In this document: piece by piece, positions 44,444-53,175 of the stretch
How the letters are laid out: each line of letters begins with the position of its first letter
How positions within the stretch are numbered: the stretch's first letter is position 1
Assembly: GCF_900101045.1 (NCBI RefSeq)
Contig: NZ_FNFN01000003.1
Location: forward strand, 620,001 to 684,000
From: Nocardioides sp. YR527
Lineage (GTDB): Bacteria; Actinomycetota; Actinomycetes; Propionibacteriales; Nocardioidaceae
Direction: 5' to 3'
Length of the DNA stretch: 64,000 nucleotides
Program-made: the position numbers and the translations under genes
Notes under the pieces: generated by a model
Told to the model about the DNA's origin: nothing
Databases searched by the model: none
The model's input: only the letters and a program-made list of their open reading frames with translations

Positions 44444-45886
44444 ATGTCAGCGGACCAGGCAAAGCACCGGGTCGTCATCATCGGGTCCGGCTTCGGGGGA
44501 CTCTTCTCCGCGAAGGCGTTCAAGGGCCGCGACGACGTCGAGGTGACCGTGATCGCGAAGACTTCGCATCACCTGTTCCAGCCGCTGCTCTACCAGGTGG
44601 CGACCGGGATCCTCTCGCAGGGCGAGATCGCCCCGCCGACCCGCGACATCCTGCACCGGCAGAAGAACGCCACCGTCCTGCTCGGCGAGGTCAACGAGAT
44701 CGACGCCGAGGCCAAGACGGTCAAGGCGAGCATGCTCAACCAGCAGATCGAGGTTCCGTACGACTCGCTGATCGTCGCCGCCGGCGCCGGCCAGTCCTAC
44801 TTCGGCAACGACCAGTTCGCCGAGTTCGCGCCGGGCATGAAGTCGATCGACGACGCGCTCGAGCTGCGTGGCCGCATCTTCGGTGCCTTCGAGATCGCCG
44901 AGCTGACCGCCTCGCGCGGCGAGCCGATCGGTGACCTGCTCACCTTCGTCGTCGTCGGTGCCGGCCCGACCGGTGTGGAGATGGCCGGCCAGATCGCCGA
45001 GCTGTCCCGCCGGGTGCTGAAGAAGGACTTCACCCACATCCAGTCCGAGAAGGCCCGAGTGGTCCTGGTCGACGCAGCGCCGCAGGTGCTGCCGCCGTTC
45101 GGCGAGAAGCTCGGTGCCAAGGCGGAGAAGGCGCTGGAGGCGGCCGGTGTCGAGGTCGTCCTCGGCGCGATGGTCACCCATGTCGACGAGTTCGGCATCG
45201 AGATGAAGTTCAAGGACGGCAAGACCCAGCGGATCGGCTCGATCGCGAAGATCTGGGCTGCCGGTGTGCAGGCCTCCTCCCTGGGCAAGACGCTCTCGGA
45301 GCAGACCGGTGCCGAGCTCGACCGTGCCGGCCGGATCTCGGTCAACCCCGACCTGACCCTGCCGGGCCACCCTGAGATCTTCGTGGTCGGCGACATGATC
45401 AACCTGGACCACCTGCCCGGTGTCGCCCAGGTCGCGATCCAGGGTGGCAAGCACTCTGCCAAGACCATCAAGGCCCGCCTGAAGAACAAGCCGGAGCCCG
45501 GCAACTTCAAGTACTTCGACAAGGGCTCGATGGCCACCATCTCGCGCTTCAACGCGGTGCTGATGATGGGCAACTTCAGGCTCACCGGCATCCTCGCCTG
45601 GTTCGGCTGGCTGGTGGTGCACCTGGCCTACATGACCGGATTCCGCAACCGGCTCACCGCGACCCTGCACTGGATGATGTCCTTCATCGGCAAGGACCGC
45701 TCCGAGCGGACCACCACCATGCAGCAGATCTTCGCCCGTGAGGCGCTCGAACGCGTCCCGGGAGGTATGGCTGCCCTGATCGACGACCCGACCGAGGTCG
45801 CTCTGCAGGTCGAGCGCCGCCGCAAGGAGCTCGAGGACCAGGCTGCCGAGGAGTCGCGCCTGGCCGACTCCCACAGCGCCTCCTAG
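44444..45886 (+). CDS. ndh: Type II NADH dehydrogenase (NDH-2)
   Basis: 480 residues. FAD site VVIIGSGFGGLFSA near residues 9-22, NADH site FVVVGAGPTGVEMAGQ near 170, and the NDH-2 blocks HLFQPLLYQVATGILSQGEIA and GHPEIFVVGDM. The C-terminal ~110 residues include an amphipathic or membrane-contacting helix (AWFGWLVVHLAYMTGFRNR). It passes electrons from NADH to menaquinone without pumping protons. A terminator follows. Confidence 0.93.
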   Translation: MSADQAKHRVVIIGSGFGGLFSAKAFKGRDDVEVTVIAKTSHHLFQPLLYQVATGILSQGEIAPPTRDILHRQKNATVLLGEVNEIDAEAKTVKASMLNQQIEVPYDSLIVAAGAGQSYFGNDQFAEFAPGMKSIDDALELRGRIFGAFEIAELTASRGEPIGDLLTFVVVGAGPTGVEMAGQIAELSRRVLKKDFTHIQSEKARVVLVDAAPQVLPPFGEKLGAKAEKALEAAGVEVVLGAMVTHVDEFGIEMKFKDGKTQRIGSIAKIWAAGVQASSLGKTLSEQTGAELDRAGRISVNPDLTLPGHPEIFVVGDMINLDHLPGVAQVAIQGGKHSAKTIKARLKNKPEPGNFKYFDKGSMATISRFNAVLMMGNFRLTGILAWFGWLVVHLAYMTGFRNRLTATLHWMMSFIGKDRSERTTTMQQIFAREALERVPGGMAALIDDPTEVALQVERRRKELEDQAAEESRLADSHSAS

Positions 45887-45901
45887 TCGCTGCTTCCCGA
45901 C

Positions 45902-45934
45902 CGACCCGCCGCAGATCTTGTCTGCGGCGGGTCG
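45902..45934 (+). terminator. Terminator of ndh
   Basis: Perfect 14-bp arms 45902-45915 and 45921-45934 around a TCTTG loop, followed by GCTCCATTT. Confidence 0.85.
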
Positions 45935-46031
45935 CTCCATTTCCGGGATCCGGGATCGGTGCTTGCTATTGTTCGCGGACACGGTGTCTCATGTAAGTGC
46001 TGGTGAGATGCCCGCGATCGGAGGAGGAAGC

Positions 46032-46871
46032 GTGAACCAGGTGACCACACGGCTTGTCGAGACCACCGACGGGCTGGAGCTCGCGGTCCACGAGCAGGGT
46101 CCTGCCGGTGCGGAGACCGTGGTGCTCGTCCATGGCTACCCCGACAACCACTCCGTCTGGGACGGGGTCGCCAAGGTGCTCGCCGAGCGCTTCCACGTCG
46201 TCGCCTATGACGTACGCGGCACGGGTGGGTCGGGGGTTCCCGACTCGACCGCCGGCTACCGGCTGGCGCAGCTCTCCGCGGACTTCAAGGCGGTCATCGA
46301 TGCCGTCTCGCCCGACGCGCCGGTGCACGTCGCGGCGCACGACTGGGGCTCGATCCAGACCTGGGAGTCGGTGACCGACCCGGCGCTGCGCAGCCGGATC
46401 GCGACGTACGTCTCGATCTCGGGGCCCGATCTGGGGATGGCGACCACCTGGCTGCGCGAGCGGACCCACCTGGGCAGCTCGCTGCGGCAGCTGGCCCACT
46501 CCTGGTACGTCTTCGCCTTCCAGCTGCCGCTGCTGCCCGAGGCGATGGTGCGCTCGGGACTGCTCGCCCGGTTCGTCGGCGGCGAGCCACGGCCGACGAA
46601 GGACCAGGTCAACGGGGTCGAGCTCTACCGGGCGAACTTCCTCGGCAAGCTGCTCCGTCCGGAGCCGCGGTCGACGCAGGTGCCGGTCCTGGTGCTCGCC
46701 CCGCGCGGCGACGACTACGTGACGGTGCCGCTGCAGACCGAGGCGCCCCGGGCGTACGCGACGTCCCTGGTCACCCAGGTCATCGACGGCGGTCACTGGG
46801 TGGTGGCCGCGGATCCGGAGCTGGTCGCGGGCGAGATCCGGGCCTTCATCGAGAAGGAAGGTGGGCGATGA
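46032..46871 (+). CDS. Alpha/beta-fold hydrolase, epoxide-hydrolase-like
   Basis: 279 residues. VVLVHGYPDNHSVWD (oxyanion-hole HG motif), YDVRGTGGSG, nucleophile region HVAAHDWGSIQTWE where D of HDWG takes the nucleophile place as in epoxide hydrolases and dehalogenases, and late His in VIDGGHWVV. GTG start with GGAGG 3-6 nt upstream; the longer frame to 45918 begins inside the ndh terminator. It leads a three-gene set with a PF10118 protein and a ferredoxin-linked reductase, suggesting oxidation of a hydrophobic compound. Its stop lies at the edge of the repeat at 46870. Confidence 0.85.
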   Translation: MNQVTTRLVETTDGLELAVHEQGPAGAETVVLVHGYPDNHSVWDGVAKVLAERFHVVAYDVRGTGGSGVPDSTAGYRLAQLSADFKAVIDAVSPDAPVHVAAHDWGSIQTWESVTDPALRSRIATYVSISGPDLGMATTWLRERTHLGSSLRQLAHSWYVFAFQLPLLPEAMVRSGLLARFVGGEPRPTKDQVNGVELYRANFLGKLLRPEPRSTQVPVLVLAPRGDDYVTVPLQTEAPRAYATSLVTQVIDGGHWVVAADPELVAGEIRAFIEKEGGR

Positions 46872-46950
46872 GCGAGCGTCAGCGAGCGATCATCGGAACT
46901 TTCATCGGGCCGCGTCCGTATTCTGGCGCTGGCGCTACGGAGGTGGCCCG
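46870..46950 (+). repeat. 81-bp junction element, copy 1
   Basis: Begins at the stop codon of the hydrolase gene and ends at the start codon of the PF10118 gene. The first 20 bp (46870-46889) are identical to copy 2 at 47900, the middle 21 bp are unrelated, and the next 36 bp (46911-46946) match at 34 positions. The conserved 3' part has TCCGTA and TACGGA arms able to pair, with the GGAGG ribosome site in the hairpin edge. Confidence 0.8.
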
Positions 46951-47901
46951 ATGAGCAAGCAGGTGAAGGAGACCAAGCGCGGGCATGAGCCGGCCAAGGT
47001 GGCGCTCCACCCGCGGAACGTGAAGTTCGACTGGAGCAAGCTGCCGCTGGTGTGGATCCCGGGGGAGGTCTTCGCCTCGCACTACGTCAACGTGCTGCAT
47101 CTGCTGCTGCCCGAGGGCGAGCGGTGGTTCGTCAAGGTGTTCTCCGAGATCCTGCCGCTGATCGAGGACGACCAGCTGCGCGAGGACGTGATCGGCTTCA
47201 TCGGCCAGGAGGGCGTGCACGCCGCCGCCCACCAGGAGGTGCAGGACTACTTCACCGACAACGGCCTCGACGTACGTCCGTTCGCGGCCGAGATCGAGGC
47301 GCTGTTCCGCAAGATCCTGGGTGACCGTGACCTGACCGGTCGGGCCAAGGAGGAGTGGCTGATCGAGCGGGCCGCGATCATCGCGGGGCTCGAGCACCTC
47401 ACCGCCGTGCTCGGCAACTGGGTGCTCAACTCGCCCGCGCTCGACGCGGCCGGCGCCGACGAGACGATGCTCGACCTGCTGCGCTGGCACGGCGCCGAGG
47501 AGGTCGAGCACCGCAACGTGGCCTACGACGTCTTCCAGCACGTCGACGGGCGCTACAGCCGCCGGGTCCGCTCCTACCTGCTCGGCGGCACCGCGCTGCT
47601 CGTGCTGTGGTGGCGAGGCGCCGGCTACCTGATGAAGAACGACCCGACCGAGTCGGACCCGGCGAAGCGACCCAAGGCGGGCCTGATCAAGCTGATCGAC
47701 GCCGAGCGTCGCGGGCTGGTGCCGGGGGTCGTACGCATCGGATGGGCGACCTGGAAGTTCTTCCTGCCCAACTACGACCCGTCGGCGGAGGGCTCGACCG
47801 CGCAGGCGGTGAGCTACCTGGCCAAGTCGCCGGCGGCGCTGCGGGCCGACGCCATCGCGGAGAGGCAGATCGCGGAGTCGCAGATCGCGGAGGGCCAGTG
47901 A
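46951..47901 (+). CDS. PF10118 metal-dependent hydrolase-like protein
   Basis: 316 residues. The family has a ferritin-like di-metal helical bundle: EILPLIEDDQLREDVIGFIGQEGVHAAAH and LRWHGAEEVEHRNVAYDVF carry the paired Glu/His ligands. Members are annotated as metal-dependent hydrolases but chemistry is not proven; an oxygenase-type role with the neighbouring reductase is conceivable. The C-terminus has a small duplicated unit (AERQIAESQIAEGQ). ATG with GGAGG 7 nt upstream inside the repeat element. Confidence 0.85.
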   Translation: MSKQVKETKRGHEPAKVALHPRNVKFDWSKLPLVWIPGEVFASHYVNVLHLLLPEGERWFVKVFSEILPLIEDDQLREDVIGFIGQEGVHAAAHQEVQDYFTDNGLDVRPFAAEIEALFRKILGDRDLTGRAKEEWLIERAAIIAGLEHLTAVLGNWVLNSPALDAAGADETMLDLLRWHGAEEVEHRNVAYDVFQHVDGRYSRRVRSYLLGGTALLVLWWRGAGYLMKNDPTESDPAKRPKAGLIKLIDAERRGLVPGVVRIGWATWKFFLPNYDPSAEGSTAQAVSYLAKSPAALRADAIAERQIAESQIAEGQ

Positions 47902-47980
47902 GCGAGCGTCAGCGAGCGAACCGACAGGGCATCACGCGACCGCGTCCGTATCCTGGCGCTTGCGCTACGGAGGTGGGTGC
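47900..47980 (+). repeat. 81-bp junction element, copy 2
   Basis: Same architecture and exactly the same length as copy 1, from the stop of the PF10118 gene to the start of the reductase gene. The 20-bp head is identical; the conserved 36 bp are 47941-47976. Confidence 0.8.
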
Positions 47981-49057
47981 GTGACCAAGCCCGCGCACTA
48001 CGCGGTCCCGGACATCCCCGACTCGCGGCTCTACCGGGGCTTCGAGGCGGTCGTCGGAGGCTACTGGACCAAGGCGGCCTACCGCTCCTGGCGGCGTCGC
48101 AAGCCGCTCGGCCGGATCGACCGGGATCTGCACGTACGCGTCAGCCGGATCGACGCGGAGGGTCTCGACGTCCGGGCGATCTGGTTCGAGCGTGAGGACG
48201 GAGCCGAGCTGCCGGCCTGGGACCCGGGCGCGCACGTCGACGTGGTTCTGCCGAGCGGCAGGCTGCGGCAGTACTCGCTCAACTCCGACCCCGACGACCT
48301 CTCCGCCTACCGGATCAGCGTGCGCCGGATCGAGCCGACCGCGGGCGGAGGCGGCGGGTCCGTCGAGGCGCACTACCTCTCCGTCGGTGACCGGCTGGTC
48401 CTGAAGGGACCGCGCAACGCCTTTCCGTTCGTCGACTCGCCCGCCGGCTACCTCTTCGTCGCCGGTGGCATCGGGATCACCCCGATCCTGCCGATGCTGC
48501 GCGACGTGGTCCGCCGGGGCGTGCCGTACGAGTTCGTCTACACCGGTCGCTCGCGCGAGACGATGCCGTTCCTGGCGGAGATCCGGGAGATCGTCGGCCA
48601 CCATGAGATCCAGCTCTGGCCCGACGACGAGATGGGTGTGCCCGACGCGGCCAAGATCATCTCGTTCGCGCCCGAAGGGGCCGCGCTCTACTGCTGCGGT
48701 CCGATGCCGATGATCGACGCGATCCGCGCGCAGATCCCCGACCCGCTGATCGACACGCTGCACTACGAGCGGTTCTCGCCGCCGCCGGTGCTCGGCGGAA
48801 GCCCGTTCCGGGTGAGGCTCGAGGACTCCGACGTCGAGGTCGAGGTGGGTGCCGAGGAGTCGGCGCTGACCGCTGTCCGCCGGGTGCGGCCGGCCCAGGC
48901 GTACTCGTGTCAGCAGGGGTTCTGTGGCACCTGCCGAGTGCGGGTGCTGGAGGGGGAGGTGGAGCACCGCGACCACGCCCTGGCCGACTACGAGCGCGAT
49001 GGCCACATGATCCTCTGTGTCTCGCGCGCGAAGGGGACCGTGGTGATCGACGGCTGA
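47981..49057 (+). CDS. PDR/VanB-family ferredoxin-fused flavin oxidoreductase
   Basis: 358 residues. FMN/FAD-binding domain (VVLPSGRLRQYSLNSDP), NAD domain (LFVAGGIGITPILPMLRDVV, CCGPMPMIDAI), then a C-terminal plant-type [2Fe-2S] domain with Cys in YSCQQGFCGTCRVRV and a fourth Cys in MILCVSRA. It moves electrons from NAD(P)H to an oxygenase. The PF10118 protein encoded just before is the natural candidate partner. GTG start, GGAGG 7 nt upstream within the repeat. Confidence 0.92.
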   Translation: MTKPAHYAVPDIPDSRLYRGFEAVVGGYWTKAAYRSWRRRKPLGRIDRDLHVRVSRIDAEGLDVRAIWFEREDGAELPAWDPGAHVDVVLPSGRLRQYSLNSDPDDLSAYRISVRRIEPTAGGGGGSVEAHYLSVGDRLVLKGPRNAFPFVDSPAGYLFVAGGIGITPILPMLRDVVRRGVPYEFVYTGRSRETMPFLAEIREIVGHHEIQLWPDDEMGVPDAAKIISFAPEGAALYCCGPMPMIDAIRAQIPDPLIDTLHYERFSPPPVLGGSPFRVRLEDSDVEVEVGAEESALTAVRRVRPAQAYSCQQGFCGTCRVRVLEGEVEHRDHALADYERDGHMILCVSRAKGTVVIDG

Positions 49058-49109
49058 GGCCGGCGATAACGTTTTGCTCGGCGGGCGGCGGGCTGATGTC
49101 CTGTGCGAC

Positions 49110-49643
49110 ATGACAGCCCTCGCCGTTCCCACGATCGATCTCTATGACTCCTGGGCGGCCTGTGTCGCCGAGTTCGGCGGGGCCCATCTCGACGGTGCCT
49201 CCATCCCCGACGAGGAGGCCGCTGACGTGAGCCGGGAGGCATGCGAGCGGCTGGTCGCGAAGACCGCTCGGGACCGGGACGTGTCGGTGCCGCCTTCCGC
49301 AGGGCGCGTTCACGCCTCGGCCTTCTGGATCATCGAGGGCTCCGAGGTGGTCGGGTTCATCCAGCTCCGACACACGCTCAACGAGTTCCTGGAGCAGCTC
49401 GGCGGCCACATCGGCTACTCGGTGCGTGCCTCGGCCCGTCGCCGGGGCCACGCCGCCCGGGCCCTCGGGCTGGTGCTCGAGGAGGCCCGCGGGCTCGGCC
49501 TGGAACGAGTGATGATCACCTGCGACGACGACAACGAGGGCTCCGCGCGGACCATCGAGTCCCAGGGTGGCGAACTCCAGGACGTCATCGACGGCTCTGC
49601 GTACGGCTACGGGCCGACCCGCCGCTACTGGATCAAGCTGTGA
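49110..49643 (+). CDS. GNAT-family N-acetyltransferase
   Basis: 177 residues. The GNAT core is at about 75-165: FWIIEGSEVVGFIQLRH, GGHIGYSVRASARRRGHAARAL (acetyl-CoA loop) and RVMITCDDDNEGSARTIES. The substrate is unknown. The ATG at 49110 is preferred to 49074. Its stop overlaps the next start (GTGA). Confidence 0.85.
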   Translation: MTALAVPTIDLYDSWAACVAEFGGAHLDGASIPDEEAADVSREACERLVAKTARDRDVSVPPSAGRVHASAFWIIEGSEVVGFIQLRHTLNEFLEQLGGHIGYSVRASARRRGHAARALGLVLEEARGLGLERVMITCDDDNEGSARTIESQGGELQDVIDGSAYGYGPTRRYWIKL

Positions 49644-49918
49644 GCGAGTCCGGGGTCGCCACCGCGGGCGAGGTCGAGTGGGCGCTGGCCGGCGAGTCCG
49701 CCGCGCCGGCCGGGCTGGTCGACGAGGTGTTGACGGAGCTGCGCACCACCGGACGTACGCCCGAGGTGGCTGTCGACGTGCTGCGCGCCGCCGCCTTCCG
49801 GCTCGTCTCGGAGGACCGGCTCGACGAGGTCGGTCGAGCCTGGCTGGAGCTCCTCGACGCGGTCCGTGCGCACCCGGACGCCCGGTTGGCCGACCTGCCG
49901 CCGGCGCGCACCGACTGA
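49640..49918 (+). CDS. Small protein of unknown function coupled to the acetyltransferase
   Basis: 92 residues, acidic, all-helical by composition, no membrane segment. GTGA overlap with the acetyltransferase stop is the main evidence that it is translated, together with normal G/C third-position bias. No family recognised. Confidence 0.55.
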   Translation: MSESGVATAGEVEWALAGESAAPAGLVDEVLTELRTTGRTPEVAVDVLRAAAFRLVSEDRLDEVGRAWLELLDAVRAHPDARLADLPPARTD

Positions 49919-49922
49919 GGAG

Positions 49923-50217
49923 TCAGCTCGCGGTCCGGGCCGCCATCACCCCGAAGCCCGCGATGTATTCCTTGATCGGTCGGTAGTGCTCGTAGTCGAC
50001 CTGGTAGGCGCTGCCGACGGAGAGAGCGGCGAAGGCGGCTACCCAGGTGCGCACCCTCGTGGGCCGAGTTGCCGGCTTCCTTCGCCATCCGGGTCGGGTC
50101 CATCGCATCGATCGGGGAGAGGTCGCCGGAGGCGAACACCTTCATCAGCGAGCGGTCCCACTCCGGAGCGAGGTCCTGGATGGTGGACGTCCCGGCGGCG
50201 AAGCCTCGTCCGGTCTG
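49923..50217 (-). pseudogene. Remnant of a LigB-type extradiol dioxygenase (3' end only, frameshifted)
   Basis: Reading minus strand, GFAAGTSTIQDLAPEWDRS leads to AKEAGNSAHE in one frame and VRTWVAAFAALS and YRPIKEYIAGFG in another. Dropping one base from the CCC run at 50054-50056 joins them as GNSAHEVRTWVAAF, which matches the C-terminal region of LigB-type ring-cleavage dioxygenases. The 5' part is missing; sequence similarity stops near 50217, facing the MFS remnant. The family call rests on a short stretch. Confidence 0.55.
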
Positions 50218-50232
50218 GATGACCCGACGGTC

Positions 50233-50535
50233 GGGGTCGCGCCGTACTACGCGAACAGCCCTTCGATCTACCCGACCGCGATCCGGGCCGCTGCGGTCGG
50301 CCTGATGAGGGGCGTGGGCCGCATCGTCGCCTTCTTCGCGCCCAACCTGGCCACCTTCCTCCAGGAGCGCGGCATGAGCCCGGCGGAGCTCTACCGGCTC
50401 TACGGCGTCGTGCTGCTGCTCTCCGGCATCGCGGTGATCGCGCTCCACGCCACCTATCGACGTCTCAACCGCGCCGACGCCATGGAGGCGGAGGAGGAGG
50501 CCGAGCGTGCCGAGAGGGTTGCGGCTGATGCCTGA
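50233..50535 (+). pseudogene. Remnant of an MFS transporter (3' end only)
   Basis: The frame reads APYYANSPSIYPTAIRAAAVG then MRGVGRIVAFFAPNLATFL and one more hydrophobic helix, ending in a charged tail. This is the last quarter of a metabolite/aromatic-acid MFS transporter, containing the usual P-T-x-I-R motif. No start or earlier helices exist in the DNA before 50230, which instead encodes the dioxygenase remnant on the other strand. Confidence 0.65.
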
Positions 50536-50569
50536 GCCACGGCGGGCGAGGCGCTGCGCGGGGCCCGTG

Positions 50570-51337
50570 TCAGCGGTTCAGCGACCGGCGCCTGGCCACC
50601 AGGCTGGAGATGCCCTGAGCCGCGGCCCGCACGGCATCGGTGTGGGTCTCGGGCCGGAAGCGGCCCACCGGTCCGGTGATCGAGATGGCGGCGAGCACTC
50701 GGTCGGCGTCGGTCAGCACGGGGGCAGCGATGCACTGCAGGCCCGCCGCGGACTCTTCGTGCTCGAAGGCCACTCCGTTCTCGAGCACGGCGTCGAGCTG
50801 CCGCTCGAGCAGCCCTGGCGCGACGATCGTGTGCGGAGTTCGTCGCTCGAGGGGGCCGTTGAGGATCTCCTGCCGCACGTCCGCGTCGGAGTAGGCGAGC
50901 AGGACCTTGCCGATGGCGGTGCAGTGCACCGGCATTCGGCCACCGGTGCGAGAGGGGGTCGGCGCCTGGCGATGGCCGCCGATCTTGGCGACGTAGACGA
51001 CATCGCGCCCCTCGCGTACGCCCAGGTGGACGGTCTCGTGAGTGCGTTCGTAGAGGTCTTGGAGGAACGGCATCGCCAGCTCCAGGAGGGAGCGTTCCAC
51101 CGAGGCGCGCATGCCGAGCTCGAAGAGCCCGCCGGAGAGGCGGTAGCCGAGACTGGTGCGTTCCAGGAGCCGGTTGGTGACCAGGTCACCGGCAACGCGG
51201 TGGGCGGTCGCCTTGGGGAGCCCGGTGCGGCGGACGAGCTCGGCCAGGGAGAGCACCTGGTCGTCGACAGTGAAGGCCCGCAGGATGGTCACCGCCTTGC
51301 CGAGCACGGTGTCGAGATCGGCAGGCTGATGCGGCAT
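50570..51337 (-). CDS. IclR-family transcriptional regulator
   Basis: 255 residues. Winged HTH at about 10-70 (VLGKAVTILRAFTVDD, TGLPKATAHRVAGDLV), IclR ligand domain beyond (HCTAIGKVLLAYS, GLQCIAAPVLTDADRVLAAISITGP). It is divergent from the meta-pathway genes, with 69 bp between starts, and is their probable regulator. ATG at 51337 preferred to 51406. Confidence 0.92.
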   Translation of the reverse strand: MPHQPADLDTVLGKAVTILRAFTVDDQVLSLAELVRRTGLPKATAHRVAGDLVTNRLLERTSLGYRLSGGLFELGMRASVERSLLELAMPFLQDLYERTHETVHLGVREGRDVVYVAKIGGHRQAPTPSRTGGRMPVHCTAIGKVLLAYSDADVRQEILNGPLERRTPHTIVAPGLLERQLDAVLENGVAFEHEESAAGLQCIAAPVLTDADRVLAAISITGPVGRFRPETHTDAVRAAAQGISSLVARRRSLNR

Positions 51338-51406
51338 GGGATCACCGTACCGGTCAGCGGGACGACAGCCCACCTGATCTGGCCCGACTGCTGAGACCGT
51401 GGGCAT

Positions 51407-52210
51407 ATGAACGAAGTGACCTCCCCGTCCGATGCTGCCGTCGATGCCGCGGCAGATCGGCTGCTGACCGCCTCGGCCACGGGCATCCCCGTGCCGCCGA
51501 TGCGGGACCTGCTTGACGCGACCGACCTGAAGACGGCGTACGCGATCCAGGAGCGCCTCACCGCCACCCGGCTCGCAGGCGGGGCGAAGATCGTGGGCCG
51601 CAAGATCGGGCTCACCTCCAAGGCGGTGCAGGAGCAGATCGGCGTGGACACCCCCGACTTCGGCGTGCTCTTCGACGACATGGCGTACGCGGACGGCGAC
51701 TCGCTCCCGGCCGACGCGATCCTGCAGCCGCGGGCCGAGGCCGAGATCGCCTTCGTCCTCGCCTCGGACCTGGCCGAGGGCGACCTGAGCTACGACCAGG
51801 TCAGGGAGGCCATCGACTACGCCGTCGCCGCAATCGAGATCTGCGGGTCGCGCATCGCCGACTGGAAGATCGCCTTCGGCGACACCGTCGCGGACAACGC
51901 CTCCGCGGGTGCGTACGTCCTCGGGACCGAGCGCCGGCGGCTGGACGAGTTCGAGCCCAAGGACGTCTCGATGTCGATGTCGATCGACGACGAGGAGGTC
52001 TCGACCGGCACCGGGGCCGCCTGCCTGGGCGACCCGGTCAACGCCGTCCAGTGGCTGGCTCGCTACGCCAGAGACTTCGGTGAGCCGCTGCGCGCCGGCC
52101 AGCTCATCCTCTCGGGCGCGCTCGGGCCGATGCGGCCGATCGTCCCGGGCAACACCGTTCGTTCCACCGTGTCGGGCCTCGGCTCGGTGGCTTTCACCGT
52201 AGGGAAGTGA
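51407..52210 (+). CDS. 2-keto-4-pentenoate hydratase (MhpD/DmpE type)
   Basis: 267 residues. It adds water to 2-hydroxypenta-2,4-dienoate to give 4-hydroxy-2-oxovalerate. Family blocks: [61 protein letters not shown]. First gene of a three-gene meta-cleavage lower pathway; 5 bp before the aldehyde dehydrogenase start. Confidence 0.95.
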   Translation: MNEVTSPSDAAVDAAADRLLTASATGIPVPPMRDLLDATDLKTAYAIQERLTATRLAGGAKIVGRKIGLTSKAVQEQIGVDTPDFGVLFDDMAYADGDSLPADAILQPRAEAEIAFVLASDLAEGDLSYDQVREAIDYAVAAIEICGSRIADWKIAFGDTVADNASAGAYVLGTERRRLDEFEPKDVSMSMSIDDEEVSTGTGAACLGDPVNAVQWLARYARDFGEPLRAGQLILSGALGPMRPIVPGNTVRSTVSGLGSVAFTVGK

Positions 52211-52215
52211 CCTCC

Positions 52216-53175
52216 ATGAGCAAGTCGAAAGTGGCGATCATCGGGTCGGGCAACATCGGCACCGATCTGATGATCAAGGTGATGCGTACGTCGCAGCACC
52301 TGGAGATGGGCGCGATGGTCGGGATCGACTCGGCCTCCGACGGCCTCGCGCGGGCGGCGAAGTTCGGCTTCGCGACGACCGCCGAGGGCGTCGAGGGGCT
52401 GATCGGGCTGCCGGACTTCGACGACATCGAGATCGTCTTCGACGCCACCTCGGCCAAGGCACACGTCGCCAACGCGGCCGCGCTGGAGCCCTACGGCAAG
52501 CGGCTGATCGACCTCACCCCCGCGGCGATCGGGCCGTACGTCATCCCGGCCGTCAACATCGACGAGCACATCGACGCCCCGAACGTGAACATGGTGACCT
52601 GCGGCGGGCAGGCGACCATCCCGATCGTGGCCGCGGTCGCGCGGGTCGTTCCCGTCGCCTACGGCGAGATCGTCGCCTCGATCTCCTCGAAGTCGGCCGG
52701 CCCCGGCACCCGGGCCAACATCGACGAGTTCACCGAGACCACCTCGGGCGCGATCGTGCAGGTCGGCGGCGCCAAGCGCGGCAAGGCGATCATCATCCTC
52801 AACCCGGCCGAGCCCCCGCTGATCATGCGGGACACGGTGTATGCACTGGTCGAGGGCGGGTCCCGCTCGCTGGAGGAGCTCACCGCCGAGATCACCGAGT
52901 CGGTCGAGAAGATGGTCGGTGACGTCGCCGCGTACGTTCCCGGCTACCGCCTCAAGCAGAAGGTCCAGGTGCAGGAGATCCCCGCGGATCAGCCGGTGGA
53001 GACCCTGCTGGCCTCGGCCGAGGACGCCCGGCCGACCCATCAGGTGTCGGTGTTCCTCGAGGTCGAGGGCGCCGCGCACTACCTCCCGGCGTACGCGGGG
53101 AACCTCGACATCATGACCTCGGCCGCGCTGCAGATGGCCGAACGCATCGCCGCTTCCAAGGAGGACGCCAAGTGA
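52216..53175 (+). CDS. Acetaldehyde dehydrogenase (acetylating)
   Basis: 319 residues. NAD-binding [14 protein letters not shown] at the start, catalytic C129 in [14 protein letters not shown], and [19 protein letters not shown]. It turns acetaldehyde, channelled from the aldolase, into acetyl-CoA. ATG at 52216 is chosen; GTG at 52207 is possible. Its end overlaps the aldolase start by 4 bp. Confidence 0.96.
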   Translation: MSKSKVAIIGSGNIGTDLMIKVMRTSQHLEMGAMVGIDSASDGLARAAKFGFATTAEGVEGLIGLPDFDDIEIVFDATSAKAHVANAAALEPYGKRLIDLTPAAIGPYVIPAVNIDEHIDAPNVNMVTCGGQATIPIVAAVARVVPVAYGEIVASISSKSAGPGTRANIDEFTETTSGAIVQVGGAKRGKAIIILNPAEPPLIMRDTVYALVEGGSRSLEELTAEITESVEKMVGDVAAYVPGYRLKQKVQVQEIPADQPVETLLASAEDARPTHQVSVFLEVEGAAHYLPAYAGNLDIMTSAALQMAERIAASKEDAK

